Of a stretch of DNA of 46,873 nt, positions 35,707 to 43,788 are shown in pieces; position 1 is the stretch's first letter, and the number at the start of each line of letters is the position of its first letter. The translations under genes were made by a program, and so were the position numbers. The DNA comes from CAYNXB01 sp964401045 (GTDB lineage: Bacteria; Pseudomonadota; Alphaproteobacteria; Sphingomonadales; Sphingomonadaceae): NCBI GenBank assembly GCA_964401045.1, contig CAYNXB010000012.1, positions 1-46,873 on the forward strand, written 5' to 3'. The notes beneath the pieces were generated by a model. The model made no database searches. It saw only the letters and a program-made list of their open reading frames with translations, and was not told where the DNA came from.

Positions 35707-36525
35707 TCAGTTCGCCGGTTCGGCCATCGCGGCATAGGCATGCCACGTGGCATGGCCGAGCAAGGGGAATATCACGATAAGGCCAAGCAGCCCGGTCGCC
35801 GCGCAAACCACGAACAACGCCAGCACGATGCCCCCCCACACGATCATCGGACGCAAGTTGTTCCATACCAGCGCCATGCTCGTGGCCATCGCGGTCAGCG
35901 CATCGACGCGCCTGTCGAGCAACATCGGGATCGAGAACACGCTGATTGCGAAGGAGAATGCGGCAAACAGCCCGCCGACCAGCGTGCCGACGACAAGGAT
36001 CAGCCATCCGGTCCATGTGGAAACGAGGAATCCGGCGATATGATCGAGGCCCGGGAACGGTCTAACGCCGAAGAACAGAGCGTAGATCAGCACGGCAGAC
36101 CTTAGCCAGAGCATCATCAGCAAGCTGAGCAGCAACCCGGTGAAGTAAACCTGCGGGCCGGCTTTTGCTTTGACGAAGACCATCTGGCGCAAAGTGATGC
36201 GTTCACCCGCGCCGAGCGCGCGGCTCTTCTCGTAAAGGCCAACGGCGAGTATCGGAGCGACGATCATGAAGCCGGCGAGGACCGGAAGAATGATGTAGTC
36301 GCGGCCGTAGGCGATGAGCAGTCCGATGAGTACGGCGGAGACGACAAGGACACCGGCGCCATAGGCGAGGCTTTGGCCCGGCTGAATGCGCAAGTCGCGC
36401 CATCCCGCCGCCAGCCATTGCAGGCTCGCGTTTGCCGGAAGGTTCCGCTGCCAGCGAACGCTGCGAGTCTCCTCGATGGTGGAGGTTTCGCTGAGCAGCC
36501 CGTAGGCTTTCCTGGTTTTGTTCAT
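35707..36525 (-). CDS. DUF2189 membrane protein
   Basis: Polytopic inner-membrane protein of 272 residues with about six hydrophobic segments (from residue 55 on) and the DUF2189 features RPFPGLDHIAGFLVSTWTGW and LLGHATWHAYAA at the C-terminus. The function is unknown; family members are often found in or near cytochrome oxidase loci. It sits between the 66-residue protein and ccoI with minimal spacing, the place where ccoG/ccoH stand in many species. Confidence 0.85.
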   Translation of the reverse strand: MNKTRKAYGLLSETSTIEETRSVRWQRNLPANASLQWLAAGWRDLRIQPGQSLAYGAGVLVVSAVLIGLLIAYGRDYIILPVLAGFMIVAPILAVGLYEKSRALGAGERITLRQMVFVKAKAGPQVYFTGLLLSLLMMLWLRSAVLIYALFFGVRPFPGLDHIAGFLVSTWTGWLILVVGTLVGGLFAAFSFAISVFSIPMLLDRRVDALTAMATSMALVWNNLRPMIVWGGIVLALFVVCAATGLLGLIVIFPLLGHATWHAYAAMAEPAN

Positions 36526-36535
36526 GGCAGATTTC

Positions 36536-36736
36536 CTAGCAGGCGGAATTCGCCGCCCTGTAACTTCCTGGCTTGTCTATCGGCTCCTTCAGATGCGGGA
36601 CGCAATCGGGCTGCGATGTGAACGCCATGTAAATCAGGTGGACGTTTGCGCCGACGAACACGGCAACCCCGGCGGCGATTACCAGCCAAACCGCCAGAGG
36701 AATGCCTAGCCACCGTTTTTTCCCGCTGGAGTTCAT
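36536..36736 (-). CDS. Small membrane protein in the FixH/CcoH position
   Basis: A 66-residue protein with a basic N-terminus (MNSSGKKRW), one hydrophobic helix (about 11-38) and a short extracytoplasmic tail with two cysteines (PDCVPHLKEP and the terminal SAC). Its ATG overlaps the ccoP stop by ATGA, so the two are co-translated. It is too short to be a normal CcoH (about 150-170 residues). I do not recognise the family; a shortened CcoH-like role is a guess from position. Confidence 0.75.
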   Translation of the reverse strand: MNSSGKKRWLGIPLAVWLVIAAGVAVFVGANVHLIYMAFTSQPDCVPHLKEPIDKPGSYRAANSAC

Positions 36737-37611
36737 CGTGCTCCTGCCCCCAGATCATGCACGTAGAGCGCGAGAATCTTGATCTGCGTAGGGGTCAGCC
36801 TTCCGTCCCAGGTCGGCATGTGGCCCTGCCGCCCGCCATGGACCGTTTCGACGATCTGCGAGAGGTCGCCGCCGTAGATCCAGTGGGTGTCGGTGAGGTT
36901 CGGCGCCCCGAGATCCTGGTTTCCACGGGCATTCTCGCCGTGACAGACAGAGCAATTTTCCTGGAACACTTGCCCGCCCGCAGAAATGGCCGCGCGCTTG
37001 GCCGCCGTCACATATTCGGGATGGGATAGGGCATAGACGTATGTCGCTGCACTCTTCACCTTGTCCGCATCGAGAATCCCGTCGCGCCCGAACGAGGGCA
37101 TTTGCGAGACGCGCGCCTGCGGATGGTCGGAATTGACGCCGATGCGCATCGTCTCCGCAATCTTCTCGGTCGTACCGCCCCAGATCCAGTCAGCGTCGGT
37201 CAGGTTGGGATAGTTCTTGCCGCCCTTGCCATCCACGCCGTGGCAGGCAGCGCAGTTGTCGCCGAATAGCTGGTGTCCCGTGCTGCGGACGATCGCCATG
37301 AGATGGGGATCGGCCTCGATCTGGGCAAAGCTCTCGGACTCGATGCGCTGGGCCCAGGATGCGCGCCCTTCCCGCGATTCCAGCAAGTGCTTTTCGACCG
37401 ACCGGCGCTGGTCGACCTCGAGGATACCCTTGGTATAGGTGTCGCCCAAGGGCCAGGTCGGCATGAGCACCCACCAGGCGAATGCGAAGATGTGGGTCAC
37501 GATCAGAAAGATCAGCACGCCCTTGGGAACAGGCGTATCGAGTTCCTTGATACCGTTCCAGATGTGCCCGGTCGTTTCGCGGCCGCTGACCGGATCCCGC
37601 TCTACCTCCAT
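36733..37611 (-). CDS. ccoP: cbb3 oxidase diheme subunit CcoP
   Basis: Membrane-anchored diheme cytochrome c of the cbb3 oxidase, 292 residues. One N-terminal helix (about 30-50, after VPKGVLIF) is followed by two cytochrome c domains with CAACH (120-124) and CSVCH (220-224); QMPSFG (170-175) and HMPTWDG near the end supply the distal methionine ligands. It overlaps ccoQ by 10 bases. Confidence 0.96.
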   Translation of the reverse strand: MEVERDPVSGRETTGHIWNGIKELDTPVPKGVLIFLIVTHIFAFAWWVLMPTWPLGDTYTKGILEVDQRRSVEKHLLESREGRASWAQRIESESFAQIEADPHLMAIVRSTGHQLFGDNCAACHGVDGKGGKNYPNLTDADWIWGGTTEKIAETMRIGVNSDHPQARVSQMPSFGRDGILDADKVKSAATYVYALSHPEYVTAAKRAAISAGGQVFQENCSVCHGENARGNQDLGAPNLTDTHWIYGGDLSQIVETVHGGRQGHMPTWDGRLTPTQIKILALYVHDLGAGAR

Positions 37612-37772
37612 GGCTTGTCGTCCTCATCGAGAATGCTGTTCTTCGCATCGTCGAACTTTTTGCGATTGGATGGCCGGAAGGTGTAGACAAGCACGCCGAT
37701 CGTCAGGCCGATAAGATAGAACAGGCCCCAGCTCTTCGAAAAGGCGACGAGGGTATCGTGATCAATTGGCAT
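37602..37772 (-). CDS. ccoQ: cbb3 oxidase subunit CcoQ
   Basis: Small one-helix subunit of 56 residues that stabilises the oxidase. SWGLFYLIGLTIGVLVYTFR followed by PSNRKKFDDAKNSIL is the standard CcoQ layout. The start is ATG 37772 (MPIDHDT), which overlaps the end of ccoO by 11 bases; the longer frame is readthrough of ccoO. Confidence 0.93.
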   Translation of the reverse strand: MPIDHDTLVAFSKSWGLFYLIGLTIGVLVYTFRPSNRKKFDDAKNSILDEDDKPWR

Positions 37773-38538
37773 CGACCGCTCCTGCGTCGGGGATCGGCAG
37801 CGGCGGCTTTTCCTGCGCCGCGGTGCCTTCGTAGGCGGCATTGGTCATCCGGCCGAGAACCTGAAGGTATGCCACCAGGGCGTCCATTTCGGTCAATTGG
37901 CTGGCAACGTCGTCGAACACGCGAACCTGACTGTTCTCGCCATAGCGTTCGGTAACGCCCGAGGACGCGTCGCTATCGGGGTTTGCCTGACCGAAAGCGT
38001 CTGCGGCGGCGTTCTCGATCATCACGTCGGTGTAGGGCACGCCGACGGCGCGTTGCGCCTTCAGATGAAGCGGCAGATCCGCGATCCTCAAGGGGTTCTT
38101 GGCCAACCAGGGGTAGGCAGGCATGTTCGATTCCGGCACCACGTCTCGCGGGTTCGTCAGGTGCGCCACGTGCCAGAAATCCGAGTACTTTCCGCCCACC
38201 CGCGCGAGGTCCGGCCCGGTCCGTTTCGAACCCCACAGCATCGGGTGGTCGTAGCTCGATTCAACCGCCAGCGAATACGGCCCGTAACGTTCCACTTCAT
38301 CCTGCAACGTGCGGATCATCTGGCTGTGACAGGCGTAGCAGCCTTCACGGATATAGATGTTGCGGCCCGCGAGTTCGAGCGGGGTGTACAGGCGCATGTC
38401 CGGTGCGTCCTCCACCGTCTCGTCGATGGTGAACAGCGGCGCGATCTCGACGATCCCTCCAACGCTCGCGACGGCAATGATCGCCAGTACGAACCCGATG
38501 GTGTTGCGCTCCAGCTTGCGGTGCAAGAGTTCGGCCAT
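37762..38538 (-). CDS. ccoO: cbb3 oxidase monoheme subunit CcoO
   Basis: Membrane-bound monoheme cytochrome c of 258 residues. An N-terminal helix (about 14-34) precedes the heme motif CYACH (67-71) in the conserved REGCYACHSQMIRTL; later YDHPMLWGSKRTGPDLARVG and DVVPESNMPAYPWL (Met ligand) are CcoO signatures. It follows ccoN by four bases. Confidence 0.97.
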   Translation of the reverse strand: MAELLHRKLERNTIGFVLAIIAVASVGGIVEIAPLFTIDETVEDAPDMRLYTPLELAGRNIYIREGCYACHSQMIRTLQDEVERYGPYSLAVESSYDHPMLWGSKRTGPDLARVGGKYSDFWHVAHLTNPRDVVPESNMPAYPWLAKNPLRIADLPLHLKAQRAVGVPYTDVMIENAAADAFGQANPDSDASSGVTERYGENSQVRVFDDVASQLTEMDALVAYLQVLGRMTNAAYEGTAAQEKPPLPIPDAGAVDAN

Positions 38539-38542
38539 GGTG

Positions 38543-40186
38543 CTACGCCTCCGCAGTCGCGTGCGCGGCGGTCAAGGGCACGTCCGTACCCGGCCGTGCA
38601 ACCGACGGTGCCGCACGGACCGTCATCCACATATTGTAGGCGCCCACGATGGCACCCAGCAGGAACAGAAAGCCGCCGGCGGTGCGGGCAATATAGTACG
38701 GGTACATCGCCCGCAGCGTATCGACGAAAGAATAGGCGAGCGTGCCCTCTTCCGTATAGGTGCGCCACATCAGGCCCTGAATGATGCCCGAGTTCCACAT
38801 CGCGAAAACGTAGACCAGCGTGCCGGCCAGCGAGAGCCAGAAATGCACTTCGACCAGCGCTGGCGAATACATGCCCTCCCGCTTCCACAGCGATGGCACG
38901 ATTGTGTAGAACGCGCCGAAGGTGATCAGTGCCACCCACCCCAATACGCCGGCATGAACGTGGGCAATGGTCCAGTCGGTATAGTGCGACAGCGAGTTCA
39001 CCGGCCTGATGGCCAGAAACGATCCTTCGAAGGTCGAAAGCCCGTAGAACACCGCCGCCACCATCATGAAGCGAAGCGTCGCGTCGTCACGCACCCGGTG
39101 CCAGGCCCCGTTGAGCGTGAGCAGTGCGTTGCCGGCTGAGGCCCATGACGGGACGAGCAGCATCACCGAGAACGACATGCCCAGGGTCTGCACCCAATGC
39201 GGCAGCGCCGTGTAGTGGAGGTGGTGCGAACCAACCCACATGTAGAAAAAGGTGATGCCCCAGAAGCTCAGGATGGACAGCCGATACGAAAAGATCGGCC
39301 GCTGCGCCCGCACGGGCAGGTAGTAATAGAGCATTCCCAGGAAGCCCGCGGTCAGGAAGAAGGCTACGGCATTGTGGCCGTACCACCACTGGACCATCGC
39401 GTCCTGCACACCGGACCAGATCGGGTAGCTCTTGGCCTCTCCGAACGACACCGGAACGGCGAGGTTGTTGACGATGTGCAACACCGCAACCACCAGGATG
39501 AAGGCCATGTAGTACCAGTTGGCGACATAGATGTGCGGCTCTTTCCGGCGTGCCAGTGTCCGCACGTAGAGCACGAAATAGGTGACCCACACGATGACCA
39601 GCCAGATGTCGGCATACCATTCGGGCTCGGCGTACTCTTTCGATTGGGTGATACCCAGGAAATAGCCGGTAACCGCCAGCAGGCAGAACAGGTTGTATCC
39701 GGCAAGAACGAACCACGCGGAAAGCTGGTCGGCTAGCCGTGCGCGCGAGGTTCGCTGTACCACATGGAATGAAGTTGCGATGAGTGCGTTGCCGCCGAAC
39801 CCGAAGATCACCCCCGTGGTATGCACGGGGCGGAGCCGACCGAAACTCGCCCAGGCGCCCTCGAACGTGAAATTCGGCCAGGCGAGCTGCGCTGCCACCC
39901 ACACGCCGGTGGCCATGGCAAACACGGCCCACGCCATGCTCAACGCTATCCCGACCTTGATCGGATCGTCGTAATAACGCGACAGTCTTTCCGAACCCGG
40001 CTCGGGCTCGAGGAAGACGTTGGCAACGAACGCCAGGCACATGATGCCGAAGGCGAGGATGAGGAAGCCGTGCAGTTCGAGCGGGTCCCCACGTCCCGCC
40101 GCCGCAAGCGCCAGGCCGGCGAACGACACGAGGGCCGAGATCGCAAGGGCAATCTGTCGTTCTGTTGACGTCAGGGTGGCGAGCAT
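38543..40186 (-). CDS. ccoN: cbb3 oxidase catalytic subunit CcoN
   Basis: Catalytic heme-copper subunit of the high-affinity cbb3 oxidase, 547 residues with about fourteen helices. HTTGVIFGFGGNAL (low-spin heme region), QWWYGHNAVAFFLTAGFLGMLYY (CuB/His-Tyr region) and FWGITFFYMWVGSHHLH are diagnostic of CcoN. It starts the cco operon; the 100-base gap upstream (40187-40286) shows no convincing FNR box. Confidence 0.97.
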   Translation of the reverse strand: MLATLTSTERQIALAISALVSFAGLALAAAGRGDPLELHGFLILAFGIMCLAFVANVFLEPEPGSERLSRYYDDPIKVGIALSMAWAVFAMATGVWVAAQLAWPNFTFEGAWASFGRLRPVHTTGVIFGFGGNALIATSFHVVQRTSRARLADQLSAWFVLAGYNLFCLLAVTGYFLGITQSKEYAEPEWYADIWLVIVWVTYFVLYVRTLARRKEPHIYVANWYYMAFILVVAVLHIVNNLAVPVSFGEAKSYPIWSGVQDAMVQWWYGHNAVAFFLTAGFLGMLYYYLPVRAQRPIFSYRLSILSFWGITFFYMWVGSHHLHYTALPHWVQTLGMSFSVMLLVPSWASAGNALLTLNGAWHRVRDDATLRFMMVAAVFYGLSTFEGSFLAIRPVNSLSHYTDWTIAHVHAGVLGWVALITFGAFYTIVPSLWKREGMYSPALVEVHFWLSLAGTLVYVFAMWNSGIIQGLMWRTYTEEGTLAYSFVDTLRAMYPYYIARTAGGFLFLLGAIVGAYNMWMTVRAAPSVARPGTDVPLTAAHATAEA

Positions 40187-40286
40187 GGGTTCACTTCTTC
40201 TTGTTTGCGCGGCGTAACGTGTCTGTTCCTGGGCGACCCTTCAACTGGTATTCAGTTCATTAGGCGGTTCCATCGTTGCCCAATCC

Positions 40287-41495
40287 TTATTTCTTTTTCG
40301 GGGCGCGAAACAGTACAGGCGCATAGGCGATCGCGAACAGCGCGAAGGCCAGCGTCCAAAGGCCGCCCGAGAGTTCCAACCCCCTGCGATAATCGAGCGC
40401 CCCCAGCCCCGCGAGTACGCGCAGACCGGCTCCCAAGGTGACGCAGGCATAGAGCACGGCGGTAGCGGGGTCGGCGCGCAGCGGACGGCCGGTGTGCCCC
40501 AGCGAGGCGCGCGTCATCACCGCCAAAATCATCGTCGCGATGGCACCGGCGGTCAGTGCATGGACGGCTGCGGTCGGTGGCACTGCGGCTCCAGCCACGC
40601 TCGCGCCAAGCAGCAGGAGGCCGAGCGGTATCCAGGCGTATCCCACGTGAAGTACCAGGACGAGCGGATCGCTCCACGTGCGCCATCCCTTCCAGCGGGC
40701 GAGCCTGACGATCTGCGCCAGCCCTGCCGCGATGAGGACGGGCCCGACCAGTGCCTCCCCGCGCAGCACGGCCCAGCCGGCTAGCGCCAGCGCAGTCAGA
40801 ACGATGATGGCGATATCGAACCGGCCGGGTTGTCCGGGAAGTCCGCCCGCGAAGCCCCGCTTGACCATCCAGTTGTGGGTGAACGATGGAATAATCCGCC
40901 CGCCGATCAGCGAGATCAGGGTGATCACCACCGCGATGGCGGCGTAACTGGGAGCGGCCTCGTCGCCGGTGAGGCCAAGCGCTGCTGCATAGTCCCACGC
41001 GTCGACCAGCGCGAGGAGTACCACCATCCCGATGGCGGGAACATTCCGGTTCTTCGCCGCAATGACCTCTCGTCCCGCGACGACAGCGAACACGAGGAAG
41101 AAGCCGACATCCAGCGTCGCGGCGGTTACCAAGCCGACGGTACCCGAAAACCATACCGCCGCGCGCGCTGCCAGCCACAGCGCCACCAATGCGGCGAGCG
41201 GGGCACCGGCGATGGGCAGCCGGCCGGTCCAGTTGGGGATCGCCGTTAGAAGGAAGCCGACCACCGCCGCTCCGACGAAACCGAACAGCATCTCGTGCCG
41301 GTGCCACGCGAGTGGGGCGAACCCGCTGGGCAGTGACACCCCGTGGAGGAACGCCCACAGCCAGGCGAGCACGGCAAAGGCGGCCCACGCCGCCGCGAGG
41401 AAGAAGAAAGGCCGGAATCCGCCGCGCAGGACAGGAGGCGCGGCGGCCATGCGCGCCTTGCGCAGGGCGAGCATTTCTTCGCCGCGGGTCATCAT
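40287..41495 (-). CDS. nnrS: NnrS-family heme-copper membrane protein
   Basis: Integral membrane protein of 402 residues with about twelve helices; NnrS binds heme and copper and helps cells resist nitric oxide. Diagnostic segments are RGGFRPFFFLAAAWA at the N-terminus, WHRHEMLFGFVGAAVVGFLLTAIPNWTG and the later RIIPSFTHNWM and MTRASLGHTGRPL. ATG 41495 (or 41492) is chosen for the GGAGAG site five bases upstream; longer frames add an Arg-rich tail without such a site. It lies between the cbb3 genes and the Crp/Fnr regulator. Confidence 0.93.
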   Translation of the reverse strand: MMTRGEEMLALRKARMAAAPPVLRGGFRPFFFLAAAWAAFAVLAWLWAFLHGVSLPSGFAPLAWHRHEMLFGFVGAAVVGFLLTAIPNWTGRLPIAGAPLAALVALWLAARAAVWFSGTVGLVTAATLDVGFFLVFAVVAGREVIAAKNRNVPAIGMVVLLALVDAWDYAAALGLTGDEAAPSYAAIAVVITLISLIGGRIIPSFTHNWMVKRGFAGGLPGQPGRFDIAIIVLTALALAGWAVLRGEALVGPVLIAAGLAQIVRLARWKGWRTWSDPLVLVLHVGYAWIPLGLLLLGASVAGAAVPPTAAVHALTAGAIATMILAVMTRASLGHTGRPLRADPATAVLYACVTLGAGLRVLAGLGALDYRRGLELSGGLWTLAFALFAIAYAPVLFRAPKKK

Positions 41496-41600
41496 GCGTG
41501 CTCTCCGATATGGGCAAGACCTGGCTGGCGAAGTGCCGCGCCGCCGTTCCGTCGACGGGGTGCTGATCTGCAAGTGATGCTGTGGCCGGTTCCAGGTTCG

Positions 41601-41798
41601 TCATCCGGCCTCTGTCTTACCTGTCGGATCGAGTGGCGTTTTACCATCCAGGAGATGTGCTGCCGGCGCGCTCTTGCTGATTGAGCGCCAGAGGCCTCGC
41701 AGCAACGGCGTTTGGCTCGTCGCCCCGGGAGAATGGCGCGCGCGACCGATATCGAGTGGTCCCGGACCGGTGACTGCACCGCATTCCGAACAAAACAT
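41601..41798 (-). CDS. Small CxxC protein of unknown function
   Basis: A 65-residue minus-strand gene that begins inside a longer open frame. The ATG at 41798 is preceded by an excellent ribosome site AAGGAGGA six bases upstream. The product starts MFCSECGAVTGPGP, a one-knuckle CxxC zinc-ribbon-like motif, and continues with a basic, Ser/Pro-rich tail without membrane segments. It lies 29 bases after the CopD-like gene and before nnrS, in the same direction. I do not recognise the family. Confidence 0.55.
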   Translation of the reverse strand: MFCSECGAVTGPGPLDIGRARHSPGATSQTPLLRGLWRSISKSAPAAHLLDGKTPLDPTGKTEAG

Positions 41799-41827
41799 CT
41801 CGTTCCTCCTTGATGACATCCTCGCGC

Positions 41828-42304
41828 TCAGAAGACCGACCAGCCATGGCTGCCCGCGACCGCACCGAAAACCGCAATGAGACTGAGTGTCAGAAGGGTA
41901 ATGTGGGCACGTTGGAGCCAAGTGAAGGCGACGTCCGGCGATTTCGCGACCAAGCCCGGGAAGCGGCGATGCAGGATCAGCGGTTCGACGATAAACAGCA
42001 TCAATGCGAAAACCAGCCAGACGCAAATCATTGCGTGCATCCACCAGAAGGCTGGCTCGTGGAACCGGTGCCAAAGATTGAGTTTCGCAATCATGTAAAA
42101 ACCCGTCAGTCCAACAAGAATGACGGCTGAGCGCGCCTGCCAAACAAAGCGATGCTCGAAAGCCTGAAAAGCGCGAAGCCGGTCGGCGCCGAACTCTCCG
42201 CGGCGGATTGCGGGAATCGCCACGCTCGTCGCGATCGCCACGCCGCCGATCCAGATGACGATTCCAATCACGTGAAGCGCGCGAGCGAGAGCGACATCGT
42301 CCAT
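41828..42304 (-). CDS. CopD-like four-helix membrane protein
   Basis: Integral membrane protein of 158 residues with four hydrophobic segments. ARALHVIGIVIWIGGVAIAT, the paired histidines in NLWHRFHEPAFWWMHAMICVW and FEHRFVWQARSAVILVGLTGFY fit CopD/DUF2269-type proteins, which may bind heme or copper through conserved histidines. AGGAG lies upstream at a slightly long spacing. It is divergent from the small DUF6522-like gene and shares its promoter region, which holds a Crp/Fnr-type palindrome. Confidence 0.82.
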   Translation of the reverse strand: MDDVALARALHVIGIVIWIGGVAIATSVAIPAIRRGEFGADRLRAFQAFEHRFVWQARSAVILVGLTGFYMIAKLNLWHRFHEPAFWWMHAMICVWLVFALMLFIVEPLILHRRFPGLVAKSPDVAFTWLQRAHITLLTLSLIAVFGAVAGSHGWSVF

Positions 42305-42359
42305 CTCTTATCGAAACTCCTGACCGTCCGAGCCTTACATCGCCGCGCATTTCGAAACA

Positions 42360-42373
42360 TTGCGCTGGCGCAA
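42360..42373. promoter_or_regulatory. Crp/Fnr-family (NnrR/Dnr-type) binding site
   Basis: TTGCGCTGGCGCAA is a perfect TTGCG-N4-CGCAA inverted repeat, the spacing and half-site form bound by Crp/Fnr regulators such as NnrR or Dnr. It lies 35 bases before the ATG at 42409 and 55 bases before the divergent ATG at 42304. The regulator encoded at 42727 is the natural candidate. Confidence 0.65.
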
Positions 42374-42408
42374 ATTCTCGGCCAAAAGAATCGCTAAGAC
42401 CTCAAGGC

Positions 42409-42681
42409 ATGGCTCGGGTCATTTTTGTGGGCGATGCGGTCGAGATCGACGCGGCGATCATTGCCGAAGCTTTGCAGGTTTCCCCGGAGCAGCTTCAAGC
42501 GGCAATGCGTTCAGGCAGCATCACGACGGTGTGCGAGCGCGGCCTCGATGAGGACGCCGGGACCTTCCGCCTGAGCTTCATGGCCCGAAACCGGCGCTTG
42601 CGCCTGATCGTGGACGAGACAGGCGTGGTGCTCCGTCGTTCCATACTCGCTGTCGCCGATCGACCGACCGAAGCGGCCTGA
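42409..42681 (+). CDS. Small DUF6522-like protein
   Basis: Soluble 90-residue protein. VEIDAAIIAEALQVSPEQLQAAMRSGSITTVCERGLDEDAGTFR-like text, split here as EIDAAIIAEALQ then SPEQLQAAMRSG and TTVCERGLDEDAGTFRLSF, fits small DUF6522 proteins often seen with denitrification or NO-response genes; this match is from memory. It lies just downstream of the Crp/Fnr-type palindrome and 45 bases before the regulator gene. Confidence 0.75.
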   Translation: MARVIFVGDAVEIDAAIIAEALQVSPEQLQAAMRSGSITTVCERGLDEDAGTFRLSFMARNRRLRLIVDETGVVLRRSILAVADRPTEAA

Positions 42682-42726
42682 TTGATGAAACTTCACTGAT
42701 CGAGGCATAAAGGGCAGACCGAGGAC

Positions 42727-43422
42727 ATGAGTGCGAACAACGCCCCGCGGCCGCTCGCCATCACCGCGCTCGAATTGTTCGACGGCCTCCCGGCAATTGC
42801 GCTCGAAGAGGTGATCGCTCGCGCCCGCGTTCAGACGCTCCCGCGTGGCGCTCGCGTCTTCAATCAAGGCGAGGCGATCGAGCGGGCGCATGCGCTGCTG
42901 TCTGGCGCCGTCAGAATTTCGCAGGCGGGTAGCGACGGCGAGCAGGTCGTGATCCGCTTTATTGGCCCCGGAGAGATTTTTGGCAGTGTCGCGATCTTCA
43001 CTGATCATCGCTACCCGGCCGACGGGACCACGATGGTCGAATCCATTGAGGTCAGTTGGCGACGGGCCGAACTGCTGGACTTGGTTGCTACGCATCCGCA
43101 AATCGCCCTCAATCTCGTCCGAATCATTGGTCGCCGGCTTGGAGAGCTCCAGGAGCGGATGCGTGAGATGGCAACGCAGCGGGTGGATTGCCGAATCGCG
43201 AACGCATTGCTTCGCCTGGCCCAGCAGGCCGGCAGAGCGAGCGAGCGCGGAACGCAAATAACGTTTCCCCTGAGGCGCAGGGATATTGCGGACATCTCTG
43301 GAACTACGCTTCACACCGTCAGCCGCACTCTGAGCAATTGGAAGCGGCAGGGCTTGGTCATCGATGAAAAGCCCGGGCTAATACTAACCTCGCCGGAAAG
43401 GCTTCGCCAAGCCACGGAATAA
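42727..43422 (+). CDS. Crp/Fnr-family transcriptional regulator
   Basis: Transcription factor of 231 residues: cyclic-nucleotide-binding-like beta-barrel at about 20-120 (LPRGARVFNQGEAIERAHALLSG split by the usual glycines, then GPGEIFGSVAIF), a dimerisation helix at about 121-160, and a winged HTH at 183-207 (LRRRDIADISGTTLHTVSRTL). Only one cysteine (C155) is present, so it lacks the four-cysteine iron-sulfur site of oxygen-sensing Fnr; the Dnr/NnrR or another Crp branch is more likely. The context of nnrS and cbb3 genes points to control by NO or low oxygen, an inference. Confidence 0.92.
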   Translation: MSANNAPRPLAITALELFDGLPAIALEEVIARARVQTLPRGARVFNQGEAIERAHALLSGAVRISQAGSDGEQVVIRFIGPGEIFGSVAIFTDHRYPADGTTMVESIEVSWRRAELLDLVATHPQIALNLVRIIGRRLGELQERMREMATQRVDCRIANALLRLAQQAGRASERGTQITFPLRRRDIADISGTTLHTVSRTLSNWKRQGLVIDEKPGLILTSPERLRQATE

Positions 43423-43788
43423 ATGCGCGTCCACCAGTTGTGAGCCGCATGGGCCCGGAGCCACTTTGTGAGTGGCAGGCGCCTCGCTGGCGCTCCGATG
43501 GCGGCCCCACGATCTCGCGCACGTTCTCGTCAGGATTTGCGGGACCGCCCGATCTCTGCGGCGGATTGCCCTACGGCAAGGTCGGAAGCGTCGGCGTGGT
43601 CGGCAGGCGGATCGCGATCCAAGCAGGACGGACTGCAATCCGCCAGTTCAGCGCTCCAAGGGCATCAGTTGCTGGCACAAGGCGTCGTGCGCAACTCCTC
43701 GCAAGCGGAAGTTCCGTTTCGGCTGGGAACTCCAAAGGCGAGAAATCACTTAAGGAAATTGTTCCCTTCATTCTCAAGGACCAGCCCG
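43423..43788. other. Gap upstream of glucose dehydrogenase gene
   Basis: No gene, RNA or clear promoter pair was recognised in these 366 bases. An open frame continues upstream from gcd through this stretch, but it has no signal or domain character. AAGGA at 43776-43780 is the gcd ribosome site. Confidence 0.5.

Noticed and set aside
40187..40286. Possible Fnr/FixK box before ccoN (TTTGCGCGGCGTAA)
   Set aside because: The half-sites do not pair with correct spacing; too many mismatches to the TTGAT-N4-ATCAA or TTGCG-N4-CGCAA forms.
40252..41604. Long minus-strand frame of 450 codons over nnrS
   Set aside because: Arg-rich out-of-frame shadow; the nnrS frame has all family motifs.
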